Source: Pseudoneobacillus rhizosphaerae (lineage in GTDB: Bacteria; Bacillota; Bacilli; Bacillales; Cytobacillaceae). From it: a stretch of 64,000 nt of DNA. The DNA lies in assembly GCF_917563885.1 (NCBI RefSeq), contig NZ_CAKJTG010000018.1, forward strand, positions 1-64,000, given 5' to 3'. A program made the translations under genes and the position numbers. The notes beneath the pieces are model-generated. The model ran no database searches. It saw nothing but the letters and a program-made list of their open reading frames with translations, and was not told the DNA's origin. Below, in pieces: positions 18,268 to 27,472 of this stretch. Within the stretch, counting starts at the first letter, position 1; each line of letters starts with the position of its first letter.

Positions 18268-19173
18268 CTATTTTGAAGCAGAGCAAAGTGCTAATGCAAG
18301 TGAATATAATTTACTTTCGGCAGTATCTGCTCTTGACGTTAATACTATTGGTGCTTTTGCTCCTGCAATTACAGCACCAACCTTTGCTTTCGCAAAATAA
18401 ACAAGCGATTTGTATATTGCATTTCCAACTTCAATTGTTGGAACTAAAAGAATATCAGCTTGTCCTGCGACCTCACTTACAATTCCTTTATGTTCAGCCG
18501 CAAAACTTGAAATTGCGTTATCCAAGGCAAGTGGACCGTCTATCACACAGTCATTAATTTGCCCCCTTTTATTCATTACAGTTAGCACTGAAGCGTCTAT
18601 TGTTGCCTGCATGACTGGATTGACTACTTCAACAGCCGCGATTGGTGCTACTTTTGGGATTTCCACCCCAATTTTTCTTGCAATCATAACTGCATTATTC
18701 GTTATTTGAGCTTTTTGCTCCAAATCGGGAGCGATATTCATGGCCGCATCTGTTAAAATAATAAATTGATCAAATCCATCAACTTCAAAAACGGCAACAT
18801 GTGATAATACATTTCCGGTTCTTAAACCGTATTCTTTGTTTAATACTGCTTTTAGAATGGATGCGGTTGAAATATTTCCCTTCATCAAAACATCCGCTTC
18901 ATTCAACTTTACCGCTTTAACAGCATTTTCAGCTGCTAATTGAGACGAATTTGTATGAATGATTTGAACAGAGGAATTTTGTAATAAATGACTATTATTT
19001 TCATTTATCAGATTAAGGATTTTCCCCTTGTCGCCATAAAGAAGGAAATTAGCTAAATTTCGTTTTACTGCTTCTGAAACAGCCTCAATGACTTCTTCAT
19101 CCTCTGCAGATGCAACAGCAACTGTTTTGTTTTTCAATTGGGTTGCCTTCTCAATAAGTAGGTCTAATTTCAT
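18268..19173 (-). CDS. ptb: phosphate butyryltransferase / branched-chain phosphotransacylase
   Basis: Phosphotransacylase of about 301 residues, the first gene of the bkd operon; converts isobutyryl-, isovaleryl- or 2-methylbutyryl-CoA to acyl phosphates for Buk. Recognisable segments are LMKGNISTASILKAVLN, LTDAAMNIAPDLEQKAQI, VDGPLALDNAISSFAA and GAKAPIVLTSRADTAE. A TTG at 19185 is in frame, but AAAGGG directly abuts it; the ATG at 19173 (MKLDLLIEKATQLKN) fits the family better. A sigma-54 -24/-12 promoter lies about 50 bases upstream, followed by BkdR. Confidence 0.94.
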   Translation of the reverse strand: MKLDLLIEKATQLKNKTVAVASAEDEEVIEAVSEAVKRNLANFLLYGDKGKILNLINENNSHLLQNSSVQIIHTNSSQLAAENAVKAVKLNEADVLMKGNISTASILKAVLNKEYGLRTGNVLSHVAVFEVDGFDQFIILTDAAMNIAPDLEQKAQITNNAVMIARKIGVEIPKVAPIAAVEVVNPVMQATIDASVLTVMNKRGQINDCVIDGPLALDNAISSFAAEHKGIVSEVAGQADILLVPTIEVGNAIYKSLVYFAKAKVGAVIAGAKAPIVLTSRADTAESKLYSLALALCSASK

Positions 19174-19220
19174 GAACGTTTCCAACCCTTTCTAATCATA
19201 ACAAACACACATAATAATAT

Positions 19221-19238
19221 ATGCAAGAAGCGTGCCAA
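19221..19238 (-). promoter_or_regulatory. sigma-54 (SigL) promoter of the ptb-bkd operon
   Basis: Minus-strand TTGGCACGCTTCTTGCAT is a complete -24/-12 element: the GG of TTGGCAC and the GC of TTGCAT have correct spacing for the consensus TGGCAC-N5-TTGCA. It lies 48 bases before the ptb ATG and downstream of bkdR, whose product is a sigma-54 activator. Confidence 0.93.
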
Positions 19239-19243
19239 GAAAA

Positions 19244-19305
19244 TTTCATTATGAAAACGCTTTATTCCCCTAAATATATTACGCAATCTTTTTCATACTA
19301 TGAAA
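19244..19305. promoter_or_regulatory. two palindromic sites, candidate BkdR enhancer
   Basis: TTTCATTATGAAA at 19244-19256 and TTTCATACTATGAAA at 19291-19305 are perfect palindromes sharing the TTTCAT/ATGAAA half-site, centred 48 bases apart just upstream of the sigma-54 promoter. A paired palindrome next to a Fis-type activator gene suggests upstream activating sites for BkdR. The proximal one is unusually close to the -24 element. Confidence 0.55.
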
Positions 19306-19306
19306 A

Positions 19307-21382
19307 TTATTGCATGCTATTATTTGCAAGTCCATACTTTTCAAGTTTATAATATAAATTTCTTAACGATAATCCTAGTGCTTTTGCGGTTAGTGTTTTA
19401 TTACCATTAAAACGAGTTAGTGTTTGCAAGATTATTTTTGATTCATAATTCTCTAGCAGCGCTGAAAGTGATTGATTTAATTCAAACACTTGAATATCCT
19501 GTTTATCTGTTTTTTTTACTAATGGTTTACTATTTTTTAATTCTGGTAAGTGATGAATATCCACCATCGTTTCATGATAATGCATAAAAATAATGGCTCT
19601 ACCTAATATATTTTCAAGTTCACGGACATTCCCTGGCCAATCATATGCCATTAGTTGTGAAAGCGCAATTTCTGTAACGCCCTCTACATTACGACCATAA
19701 TCTCTATTAATTTTCTGTAATAAACGCACACATAGTAGCGGAATTTCTTGAATCCTTTTTCTTAATGGTGGAATCTGAATAGGCATTCGATTTAAGCGAT
19801 AATATAAGTCTTCCCTAAAAGACTTATTGGCCATTCCTTTTTCTAAATTCACATTAGTAGCTGCAATGACCCTAACATTTATAGGAATCGGTTTGGTTCC
19901 ACCAACACGGACGATTTCCTGTTCTTGCAGAACCCTAAGAAGCTTAGCTTGGGTTCCAGCTGGTAATTCACCTATTTCATCTAGAAAAATGCTACCATTA
20001 TTGGCTTCCTCGAAAAACCCTCTTTTTCCACCTCTTTTTGCCCCTGAAAAAGCTCCATCTTCATATCCGAATAACTCACTTTCTAAAAGGGACTCAGATA
20101 TAGCTGCACAATTTACGCGAATAAACTTATTAAACTTGCGATCACTTGCATTATGTATGGCATGAGCAAAAAGTTCTTTACCTGTACCAGATTCTCCTCT
20201 CAACAAAACCGTTGCAGGGGTTTTTGCACCTAACCTAGCCTGTTCAATAGCTAGTGTCATTTCTTCGGAAGTCCCGATAATATCTTCAAATGAATATTTT
20301 GCTTCAAGAGTCCTGATGATTTGTCTAGCCCTAGTTAATTCTCTATTTAAGGACTGTATTTCGGACATATCATGAATTACCCCTACACTCCCTTTAAGCT
20401 TTCCATCTACAATGATAGGTGCTACGTTTACCACAACTTCTTTTTTATTCGGACCAACTCGCATAGCGACCCCGCGGACGGCTCTTCTAGTTTGAAGAAC
20501 CTTCATATGCATACTATCTCCCTCTGAAATATCGGCAGTTGCAGGTTTGCCTATGACCTCACTTTCCTTTAATCCAGTGATTCTAGAATAAGCTCTGTTA
20601 ATTAAGATTCCTCGACCTATATCATCCACTACTGATATAGCATCATCACTTGATTGGATTATCGCCTGAAGCATCGTCTGAATTTCTTTTAAATTAGTTA
20701 CTTCTTCGGCTAAATTCATTACTTCTGTAATATCTTTAAAAACAGCAAAAGCACCAAATAAACGGCCACTTTCATCCACCATCGGAATTCTAGTAGTGAT
20801 AATTTTAAGCCCATTCATGAGGACTAGTTCTCGATTCACCTCAACTCGTCTAGACTCAATAACTCTTATTAATTCTGTATTTGGAATGATATCGGTTATA
20901 TGTTTTCCAATCGCATTTTTACTTTTATAACCTACAATTTTTTCTGCACTTTTATTAAAGAAGATTATTTCTCCTTTTACATTCACTACAATCATACCAT
21001 CATCAGTTGAATTAAGAATTAGATCATGCTTGTAGGTTTCATTTCTTAATTTTTCGATTAGCTCCTCTTTTTCTTCCATTAATTTCGAAATAAGAAAAGC
21101 AACACTTCCTGGGATTAAAACTGTATTTTTACTTCTTGCATCCCTTAGTTCTTCAAATACCTCGTGTTTACCTGTAACTTCAATAATTATATCGATTTCA
21201 TCTGATAATAGAGTTCTCCAGTCACTCCCTGTTTGGATTCCCTCTTGTTTAGCAAATTTCAATCCTGGTGCATTAGGATTATGGTCGACTACCAGTTTAA
21301 CATCTAAAACCGCTGTTTCCTTTAAAATCTTTAAAATGGATGTTCCACCTTTTCCCGCTCCAACAATCATTACTTTCTGCAT
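19307..21382 (-). CDS. bkdR: sigma-54-dependent transcriptional activator BkdR
   Basis: Enhancer-binding activator of 691 residues for the bkd operon. Domains in order: an N-terminal Rossmann-like segment ([16 protein letters not shown], to about residue 115), two PAS domains (about 115-225 and 235-345), a sigma-54-interaction AAA+ domain with Walker [17 protein letters not shown] and the loop GAFSGA (usually GAFTGA), and a C-terminal Fis-type helix-turn-helix ([20 protein letters not shown]). The N-terminal nucleotide-binding fold suggests it could sense a dinucleotide or a metabolite; that is inference. It is encoded directly upstream of ptb with the palindromic sites between them. Confidence 0.93.
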   Translation of the reverse strand: MQKVMIVGAGKGGTSILKILKETAVLDVKLVVDHNPNAPGLKFAKQEGIQTGSDWRTLLSDEIDIIIEVTGKHEVFEELRDARSKNTVLIPGSVAFLISKLMEEKEELIEKLRNETYKHDLILNSTDDGMIVVNVKGEIIFFNKSAEKIVGYKSKNAIGKHITDIIPNTELIRVIESRRVEVNRELVLMNGLKIITTRIPMVDESGRLFGAFAVFKDITEVMNLAEEVTNLKEIQTMLQAIIQSSDDAISVVDDIGRGILINRAYSRITGLKESEVIGKPATADISEGDSMHMKVLQTRRAVRGVAMRVGPNKKEVVVNVAPIIVDGKLKGSVGVIHDMSEIQSLNRELTRARQIIRTLEAKYSFEDIIGTSEEMTLAIEQARLGAKTPATVLLRGESGTGKELFAHAIHNASDRKFNKFIRVNCAAISESLLESELFGYEDGAFSGAKRGGKRGFFEEANNGSIFLDEIGELPAGTQAKLLRVLQEQEIVRVGGTKPIPINVRVIAATNVNLEKGMANKSFREDLYYRLNRMPIQIPPLRKRIQEIPLLCVRLLQKINRDYGRNVEGVTEIALSQLMAYDWPGNVRELENILGRAIIFMHYHETMVDIHHLPELKNSKPLVKKTDKQDIQVFELNQSLSALLENYESKIILQTLTRFNGNKTLTAKALGLSLRNLYYKLEKYGLANNSMQ

Positions 21383-21543
21383 AAAATCATTCCTTTTTAG
21401 AAATATCTTTCAATTTCCATTGGAGTTACTATGAAATATTTTTCATTCTCTATTTTATACGTTAATTGAAATCTTGACAAATATCATTCATGGTTTATCA
21501 TTTTTAGTGTGCAGAAACTTAATTATTTGATTGGATGATTACT

Positions 21544-21792
21544 ATGACAAGAATTTTCGCCTTAATAATATTACTTATTCCTGGTTTTTTTGCTGCTGCT
21601 GGAATTAAATTTATGAGGGATATGTTTTTTGGAATCCTCCAAGATCCCTTCCCTTATTTATGGCTACAATTTGTAGCTGGACTTATATTATTCTTAGCTG
21701 GTCTTGGTTTTGTTGCAGGTTTTATCCTTTTCCGAGACCGAAAACGCAATAAAGTTCAAGCTCGTTTTAAACAGGTAAAAAAGAGACCTTAG
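21544..21792 (+). CDS. yqzF: DUF2627 small membrane protein YqzF
   Basis: A hydrophobic protein of 82 residues with two membrane segments (about 3-25 and 38-62) and a basic tail (RDRKRNKVQARFKQVKKRP). Size, the IPGFFAAAGIKFMRD motif and position between bkdR and yqiK match the DUF2627 family. An in-frame ATG at 21535 exists; I prefer 21544 because GGATGAT is spaced correctly for it, but evidence is weak. The stop codon overlaps the convergent yqiK stop codon, and both lie inside one terminator stem. Function unknown. Confidence 0.8.
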   Translation: MTRIFALIILLIPGFFAAAGIKFMRDMFFGILQDPFPYLWLQFVAGLILFLAGLGFVAGFILFRDRKRNKVQARFKQVKKRP

Positions 21793-21815
21793 TTTTTTAT
21801 TCTAGGTCTCTTTTC
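21779..21815. terminator. bidirectional terminator built into two stop codons
   Basis: AAAAGAGACCTTAG (21779-21792) pairs with CTAGGTCTCTTTT (21802-21814), one bulged base. The stem contains the yqzF TAG and the yqiK TAA, with A/T tracts on both sides. Confidence 0.8.
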
Positions 21816-22529
21816 TTTTATCTCTAATGCTTTTACCGGATTATCTGTAATGAACGCGGTGCAACCGACTTCAAACAGCCTTTGCATGTCTTTTTCTTTA
21901 TTGACTGTATACGGTCTAACGGCAATTCCATTTTCCATTGCTCTTAAGATAATTTCATTCGGAGCTGCAATTAGCTTTGGATGTATCCCCTTCGATTTAA
22001 TTGACTGAGCATAGATCCATGGCATGTATATACCTTCTGAATACAAGGGTGCTGTTTCAATCTCTGGAGCAAGTCGATAACAATTAACAATACTATAATG
22101 ATTAAAGGAGGAAAGGATAATTCTATCTTCCAACTTATAGTGTCTAATTAATGAGATTACCTTTTCTTCCATGCCTGTATAAGGAAAAATACCGTTCTTT
22201 AGCTCCACATTACAAGTTAGAGTATTGGTTGTTAACCATTCTAATAGCTTAGAAAATGCAGGTATAGGCTCTTTCGTTAGCCATTTTTTATTTTTATAAC
22301 TAGCATCCAATCTTTGTAAATCTCTATATGTAAGATCTTTAACAAACCCAATTCCATTCGTCGTTCTGTCTACCTTTTCATCATGAATGACAACAACTTC
22401 TCCATCTTTCGTTAGCTGTACATCAATTTCCAATCCATCGGCTCCTGCTTTTTCCGCCTCAATAAACGACTTCATTGTATTTTCTGGAAAGGCTGCCGAA
22501 AAGCCACGATGGGCAAGTATTTGAGTCAA
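21789..22529 (-). CDS. yqiK: glycerophosphodiester phosphodiesterase (YqiK)
   Basis: GDPD-family TIM-barrel phosphodiesterase of 246 residues, hydrolysing glycerophosphodiesters from lipid or teichoic acid turnover to glycerol-3-phosphate and an alcohol. Catalytic motifs are at the N-terminus: AHRGFSAAFPENTMKSF (His and Arg), then GADGLEIDVQLTKDGEVVVIHDE (Glu, Asp and second His). There is no signal peptide, so it is cytoplasmic. The order bkdR-yqzF-yqiK-spo0A is as in B. subtilis. The spo0A terminator lies upstream, so it probably has its own promoter. Confidence 0.92.
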   Translation of the reverse strand: MTQILAHRGFSAAFPENTMKSFIEAEKAGADGLEIDVQLTKDGEVVVIHDEKVDRTTNGIGFVKDLTYRDLQRLDASYKNKKWLTKEPIPAFSKLLEWLTTNTLTCNVELKNGIFPYTGMEEKVISLIRHYKLEDRIILSSFNHYSIVNCYRLAPEIETAPLYSEGIYMPWIYAQSIKSKGIHPKLIAAPNEIILRAMENGIAVRPYTVNKEKDMQRLFEVGCTAFITDNPVKALEIKEKRPRIKN

Positions 22530-22556
22530 TTTTCTTACACCCCTTTTTTAAAAATA

Positions 22557-22600
22557 AGAAAGACTAATTAATAGATGAATTAGCTATTAACCAGTCTTTT
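22557..22600 (-). terminator. terminator after spo0A
   Basis: Minus-strand AAAGACTGGTTAATAG pairs with CTATTAATTAGTCTTT, a 16-bp stem with one mismatch or wobble, followed by CTTATTTTTAAAAAA. It lies 15 bases past the spo0A stop. Confidence 0.8.
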
Positions 22601-22614
22601 TCAACTTTAACTAT

Positions 22615-23406
22615 TTATGAGGCTTTATGCTCTAAACGTAACTTATCAGCAACCATAGCTATGAATTCAGAATTAGTTGGCTTTGCTTTTGACATACTTA
22701 CCGTATACCCAAACAAGGATGAAATCGAATCAATATTCCCACGACTCCAAGCAACTTCAATTGCATGACGAATGGCACGTTCAACCCGACTTGCCGTCGT
22801 ATTATACTTTTTAGCAATGTCAGGATATAGAACTTTTGTAATGGAACCTAGTAGCTCGATATCATTATAAACCATCGAAATTGCTTCACGTAGATAAAGA
22901 TAGCCTTTAATATGGGCTGGGACGCCAATTTCATGAATGATACTAGTAATACTTGCATCCAAATTCTTAGGTTTTTGTTCAATTTGATGACGAACACCTT
23001 GACCAAGCGGCTTTCTTAAAATTTGGCTAGTTTGACCACTAACCTGACGAATATGACTAGCTAAATGCTCCATATCAAAAGGTTTTAAAATGAAATAGGA
23101 AGCTCCAAGTTCAACCGCTTTCTTTGTTACATCCTCCTGACCAAAGGCTGTTAACATAATGACATTAGGCAGGGAAGTTTTCTTTACTTCACGAATACGT
23201 TCTAAAACAGCTAATCCATCTAAATGAGGCATGATTATATCTAAAACAAGAACATCTGGATTAACTTGCTCAAGCATAGTTAGACATTCTTGACCGTTAT
23301 GCGCAACTCCAACAACTTCCAAGTCTTCTTGGGATGAAAAGTACTCTTCCAACAATCCAACAAGCTCTCTATTATCATCCACGATACATACTTTTATTTT
23401 CCTCAC
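22615..23406 (-). CDS. spo0A: sporulation master response regulator Spo0A
   Basis: Response regulator of 263 residues that commits the cell to sporulation when phosphorylated by the phosphorelay. The receiver domain occupies about 1-125, with the acidic pair Asp10-Asp11 and phospho-acceptor Asp56 (VLVLDIIMP). The Spo0A-specific DNA-binding domain is at about 150-263, with [19 protein letters not shown], the recognition region. The start is GTG with AGGAGG 9 bases upstream. Upstream are a sigma-H-like promoter and two Spo0A boxes, consistent with self-activation. It is downstream of spoIVB as in other Bacilli. Confidence 0.98.
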   Translation of the reverse strand: MRKIKVCIVDDNRELVGLLEEYFSSQEDLEVVGVAHNGQECLTMLEQVNPDVLVLDIIMPHLDGLAVLERIREVKKTSLPNVIMLTAFGQEDVTKKAVELGASYFILKPFDMEHLASHIRQVSGQTSQILRKPLGQGVRHQIEQKPKNLDASITSIIHEIGVPAHIKGYLYLREAISMVYNDIELLGSITKVLYPDIAKKYNTTASRVERAIRHAIEVAWSRGNIDSISSLFGYTVSMSKAKPTNSEFIAMVADKLRLEHKAS

Positions 23407-23469
23407 TAATTATTTCCTCCTCTTGATTCTCAACCTTTTCTAATACTCAATAATTCTATTCTAAATGAC

Positions 23470-23610
23470 AAATTCGACAATGCAACTAAAATACCTCTTC
23501 TTTTTTAAAATTTTCTAAAAAAATACGGAAAATCTTTCATTTCCTCCGTTTTTCTGGTTATTTCGACTTATTTCGATAGTTGACAATTAAATCGGTGTAA
23601 TTTTGTCGAA
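23470..23610 (-). promoter_or_regulatory. spo0A promoter region: sigma-H-like promoter and Spo0A boxes
   Basis: On the minus strand AGAGGTATT (23490-23498), 11 bases, then GTCGAATTT (23470-23478) fit the sigma-H consensus with one mismatch in the -35. A perfect Spo0A box TGTCGAA (23473-23479) overlaps the -10. A second perfect box in opposite orientation lies at 23604-23610. This parallels the known Ps promoter of spo0A. Confidence 0.65.
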
Positions 23611-23659
23611 AAATCTTTATTTGCGGATATCTTACCACAAATTTGACTCTTACTCCATA

Positions 23660-23690
23660 AAAAAATAGGCGGGGATGAACCGCCTATTTT
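23660..23690 (-). terminator. terminator after spoIVB
   Basis: AAAATAGGCGG and CCGCCTATTTT form an 11-bp perfect stem with a 7-base loop and flanking T-run on the minus strand, 14 bases past spoIVB. Confidence 0.88.
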
Positions 23691-23704
23691 ATTGCCTATT
23701 TACT

Positions 23705-24994
23705 TTAACTCGCTTTTTGTCTTGGCTTTTCATATATATCTATACCCGCTTCATTAAGCATCCACTCAATATGCACACCATATCCTGAAGTAGGATCGTT
23801 TACAAAAACATGTGTAACAGCTCCGATTAATTTTCCATCTTGGATAATTGGACTTCCACTCATTCCTTGAACAATCCCGCCCGTTTTTTCCAATAAATTT
23901 TTATCAGTAACTTTAAGAACCATTCCCTTTGTTGCAGGAAATTTTTGAGGAATGGTACTAACAATTTCTATATCAAATAACTCAACTTTATCATTATCAA
24001 CTACTGTTAGGATTTGAGCCGGCCCTTCTTTTACTTGATGTGACAAAGAAATCGGTAATGGTTTATCCGAAATTCCATTTGAAATGTCTTTATTTAGTTC
24101 TCCAAAAATTCCAAACGGACTATTTCGTTTAATATTTCCTATCACTTCTCTGTCTGAGGAGAAACGAGCTAGCTTCTCTCCAGGATCACCATTACTACCT
24201 TTTTCAATAGAGGTTACGGTTGAACGCACAATCTGTCCATCTGCCACAACTATTGGCTTTTTCGTATCCATATCTGAAATAACGTGACCAAGTGCTCCAT
24301 ATTTCATTGATTTAGGTTCATAAAACGTCATTGTACCAATACCTGCAGCTGAATCACGTATATATAAACCTAATTTATAGGATTCCTCATTTTCATCCTT
24401 TAAAGGCTGAAGATTAGTTGTGAATTCACCACTTTCACGACTAATAACTACCTGTAATGGTTTTCCTTTTTCACCTGAATCCTTAACGAAAGGGGCTACA
24501 TCTGACATTTTTTCTATACGTTGCCCATTTATTTTCGTAATAATATCTCCAACTTTAATCCCTGCAATTTCTCCAGGTGATTTTTTCCCATCATTTGTAT
24601 TTACTTGATGGTGTCCTACAACTAAAACGCCAACAGAATTTAATTTTACTCCAATGGATTGGCCACCAGGAATTACCTTAAAATCCTTTAAGACATTGAC
24701 ATCCACTTTTTTAATTGGGAAACCAGCTAATTCGAGAAGCATTTCATTGTTTCCTTGTTCTGTTCCACTAATATTAATCGTATTCTTTTTGTCTCTTAGG
24801 GAAACACTTGAATTGTTATGGTTTAAAGAGACCGAAACAGGTACTGCCTTAGCTAATTGCAATTGCTGTCCCTCAAATACAGTTATACTTTTGGGAATAT
24901 TTATATACTCCTGGAAGAACGAGGAAAAACCTATCGAAATTAATGAAACAAGGAGAATTCCACCCATTATTTTTCTTAAGCTTTCAATGAACAA
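23705..24994 (-). CDS. spoIVB: SpoIVB serine peptidase of the sigma-K checkpoint
   Basis: Forespore-made, secreted serine protease of 429 residues that cleaves SpoIVFA and triggers pro-sigma-K processing in the mother cell. An N-terminal membrane anchor occupies about 8-28. A PDZ domain lies around 115-195 ([30 protein letters not shown]), and the SA-clan peptidase domain contains [12 protein letters not shown] with the catalytic His and [21 protein letters not shown] with the catalytic Ser. The start is TTG with GGAGAG upstream. It is monocistronic with a strong terminator, between recN and spo0A as in B. subtilis. Confidence 0.96.
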   Translation of the reverse strand: MFIESLRKIMGGILLVSLISIGFSSFFQEYINIPKSITVFEGQQLQLAKAVPVSVSLNHNNSSVSLRDKKNTINISGTEQGNNEMLLELAGFPIKKVDVNVLKDFKVIPGGQSIGVKLNSVGVLVVGHHQVNTNDGKKSPGEIAGIKVGDIITKINGQRIEKMSDVAPFVKDSGEKGKPLQVVISRESGEFTTNLQPLKDENEESYKLGLYIRDSAAGIGTMTFYEPKSMKYGALGHVISDMDTKKPIVVADGQIVRSTVTSIEKGSNGDPGEKLARFSSDREVIGNIKRNSPFGIFGELNKDISNGISDKPLPISLSHQVKEGPAQILTVVDNDKVELFDIEIVSTIPQKFPATKGMVLKVTDKNLLEKTGGIVQGMSGSPIIQDGKLIGAVTHVFVNDPTSGYGVHIEWMLNEAGIDIYEKPRQKAS

Positions 24995-25146
24995 ATTTTT
25001 TCACTCTCCTCGCTTCTAGTCCACAAACGTCTAATTGGCTACAGTTATAATTTTGCCTTGAAATAGGTCATTTATAACTGGAAGATAAAGAAAAGGTTTA
25101 GAATGTATAACCAAAATACTCTTTTTTACTATTTAGGACCTAAAAA

Positions 25147-25174
25147 AAGAAAAAAACCGCCCTTATCGGACAGT
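25147..25174 (-). terminator. terminator at the recN stop codon
   Basis: Minus-strand CTGTCC and GGGCGG form a short stem with wobbles whose loop GATAA contains the recN stop, followed by TTTTTTTCTTTTTTT. The stem is weak but the T-tract is strong. Confidence 0.55.
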
Positions 25175-26866
25175 TTCCTTCTTTGTCTTCATCTTATCGG
25201 CCAATTCTAAAAGTTCTTCTGCATGCTGCTTAGTAAGATCGGTAATTTCTTTTCCTGAAATCATTCTTCCAATTTCGCCAACCTTTTCTTCTTTCGTTAG
25301 AGACTTAACAGAAGTTTTCGTTCTGCCATTTAGCATCTTTTTAGAAATAAATAAGTGAATATCAGCCATAGCCGCAACTTGTGGTAGGTGAGAAATACAA
25401 AGGACTTGAGAGTTAACCGCAACTTGGTATATTTTTTCCGCAATTGCTTGTGCTACTCTTCCACTCACTCCAGTGTCTACCTCATCAAAGATAATCGATG
25501 TAACCCCTTGATGCTTTGAGAAAATGCTTTTTAAGGCAAGCATAATTCTTGATAGTTCTCCGCCCGATGCTATCTTCACTAGTGGCTTTAATGGTTCACC
25601 TGGATTAGTGGAAATATAAAACTCTATTTGATCTGACCCTGTATTCGTAAAGTGTTCACGCTTATAATCCACTCTGATTTCAAATACGGATTTCTCCATA
25701 TAAAGCTCTTTTAATTCCTTATGGATTAAGACTGTTAATTGGTTTGCCCACTTCTTTCTAAGTTGGCTTAATATGTGCGCTTTCGCTTCTAAGGCAATTT
25801 TTAATTCAATTAATTCTTTTTCTAGCTGACCAATATGGGTCTCTTTATTTTGCAGAGTTTCTATTTCTGCCTCGATTGTAGCTGCGTATTCAACAATTTC
25901 CTCAATGGTTTTACCATATTTACGTTTAAGTTGGGTTATTTCGTTCCATCTTTCCTCAATTTCATTGAGTCGATTAGGATCAAATTCAAGTCCTTCCAAT
26001 TCATTTCTTAATGTACGATTCATATCTTCAAGTGAATAGAAAATATTGGATATTGCTTCATATACATTCTGATAACGCGAATCTAAACTTGCAGCATCCT
26101 CAAGATGCCCCATAACTATGCCAACTGAATCTAGACCCCTTCGGTCCCCGTTAATGGCATCATATGAGGTTTGGAATAAACTATAAAGTCGTTCAAAATT
26201 ACCAAGTTTTTTCTTTTCTTCAAAAAGTGTTTCATCCTCTTTTGGTTTAAGCTTTGCTTTTTGAATTTCATCTAATTGGAATTGGATGAGATCCAAACGA
26301 TGGGCCATTTGTTGCTCATTTTCATTTAAGCTTTTTAGCTTTTTTGTTGTTTGTTCAAATTGGTTATAAACGCTTTGATATTCTTTTAATGCCAAGTATA
26401 TTTCTTGTGTCCCAAATTGATCTAATAGCGGAAGATGAGAGGATTCATTCATCAACTCTTGGTGTTCATGCTGTCCATGAATATCTACAATAGTTGCCCC
26501 AATTTCTCTCAAAGTCGAAATAGTTACAAGTTTTCCATTGATACGGCAAACACTTTTTCCACTTTTAGAAATTTCTCTTCGCAGAACAACCATTCCATCT
26601 TCAATTTCAATTCCAAATTCAGATGTTTTTTTTACAATTGGGTGCTCGATTTCATCAATTTGAAAAAGTCCTTCAATCTCAGCCTTTTCTTCCCCATGTC
26701 GAACAAACTCAAATGATCCTCTTCCACCAACAAGTAAATGTATTGCATCAATAATAATTGATTTTCCAGCTCCAGTTTCTCCCGTTAATACCGTAAGGCC
26801 TTTATCGAACGAAACGGTTTGTTTTTCAATAATTGCAAAGTTTTTAATCGACAGTTCAATTAACAA
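25163..26866 (-). CDS. recN: DNA repair protein RecN
   Basis: SMC-like ATPase of 567 residues that acts early at DNA double-strand breaks. Head motifs are split: Walker A GETGAGKSIIIDAI near residue 30, then a long coiled coil (about 150-380), then SGGELSRIMLALKSIFS and Walker B IIFDEVDTGVSG. It starts at TTG with AAGGAGGG 7 bases upstream. It is 12 bases downstream of argR, continuing the xseA-to-recN block that is conserved in Bacillus. No SOS box was recognised. Confidence 0.97.
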   Translation of the reverse strand: MLIELSIKNFAIIEKQTVSFDKGLTVLTGETGAGKSIIIDAIHLLVGGRGSFEFVRHGEEKAEIEGLFQIDEIEHPIVKKTSEFGIEIEDGMVVLRREISKSGKSVCRINGKLVTISTLREIGATIVDIHGQHEHQELMNESSHLPLLDQFGTQEIYLALKEYQSVYNQFEQTTKKLKSLNENEQQMAHRLDLIQFQLDEIQKAKLKPKEDETLFEEKKKLGNFERLYSLFQTSYDAINGDRRGLDSVGIVMGHLEDAASLDSRYQNVYEAISNIFYSLEDMNRTLRNELEGLEFDPNRLNEIEERWNEITQLKRKYGKTIEEIVEYAATIEAEIETLQNKETHIGQLEKELIELKIALEAKAHILSQLRKKWANQLTVLIHKELKELYMEKSVFEIRVDYKREHFTNTGSDQIEFYISTNPGEPLKPLVKIASGGELSRIMLALKSIFSKHQGVTSIIFDEVDTGVSGRVAQAIAEKIYQVAVNSQVLCISHLPQVAAMADIHLFISKKMLNGRTKTSVKSLTKEEKVGEIGRMISGKEITDLTKQHAEELLELADKMKTKKETVR

Positions 26867-26878
26867 ATCGGTCCCTCC

Positions 26879-27328
26879 TTAAAGCATTTCAAGGAATCGA
26901 TTTGAGATTTTTTCCGTATCATCTGGCGTCCGACAAATGATGAGGCATGTATCATCTCCACAAATTGTTCCTAAAATCTCTTCCCAATCTAAATGATCGA
27001 TGAGTGCACCAATAGCCATTGCATTTCCAGGCAATGTCTTCATTACTATCAGATGTCCTGCCGATTCAACTTTTACAAAGGCATCCATAAGTGATCGCTT
27101 TAATTTTTGTAAAGGATTAAAGCGTTGATCCGCCGGGAGACTGTATTTATACCTACCATCCATTAAAGGAACTTTTACTAAATGAAGCTCCTTAATATCC
27201 CGCGAAACCGTAGCCTGTGTTACATTAAATCCAGCTTCCTTTAAAGTATCAACTAATTCATCCTGTGTTTCGATGTCATTATTTGTAATAATATCCCTAA
27301 TTTTTATATGCCGTTGACCCTTATTCAT
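26879..27328 (-). CDS. argR: arginine repressor ArgR/AhrC
   Basis: Hexameric arginine-responsive regulator of 149 residues, controlling arginine synthesis and catabolism. The N-terminal winged helix carries [20 protein letters not shown] and [19 protein letters not shown], the recognition helix region. The C-terminal oligomerisation and arginine-binding domain includes [15 protein letters not shown], with the acidic pair that binds arginine. The open frame extends 19 codons further upstream, but TGAGGTGAGGGTA just before MNKGQRH fixes the start. It lies between tlyA and recN, as in B. subtilis (ahrC). Confidence 0.96.
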   Translation of the reverse strand: MNKGQRHIKIRDIITNNDIETQDELVDTLKEAGFNVTQATVSRDIKELHLVKVPLMDGRYKYSLPADQRFNPLQKLKRSLMDAFVKVESAGHLIVMKTLPGNAMAIGALIDHLDWEEILGTICGDDTCLIICRTPDDTEKISNRFLEML

Positions 27329-27472
27329 TACCCTCACCTCAAAAATACATAACTGTATATGTAGTATTTTGTCGTATATACTCATATGTTAGCCGATTTC
27401 GTCCTTAATGTACATTTATTTTATAAGTACTATTTTGTTTAAAAAAAAGAAAGAAGAGACAGGTAAGTATAC

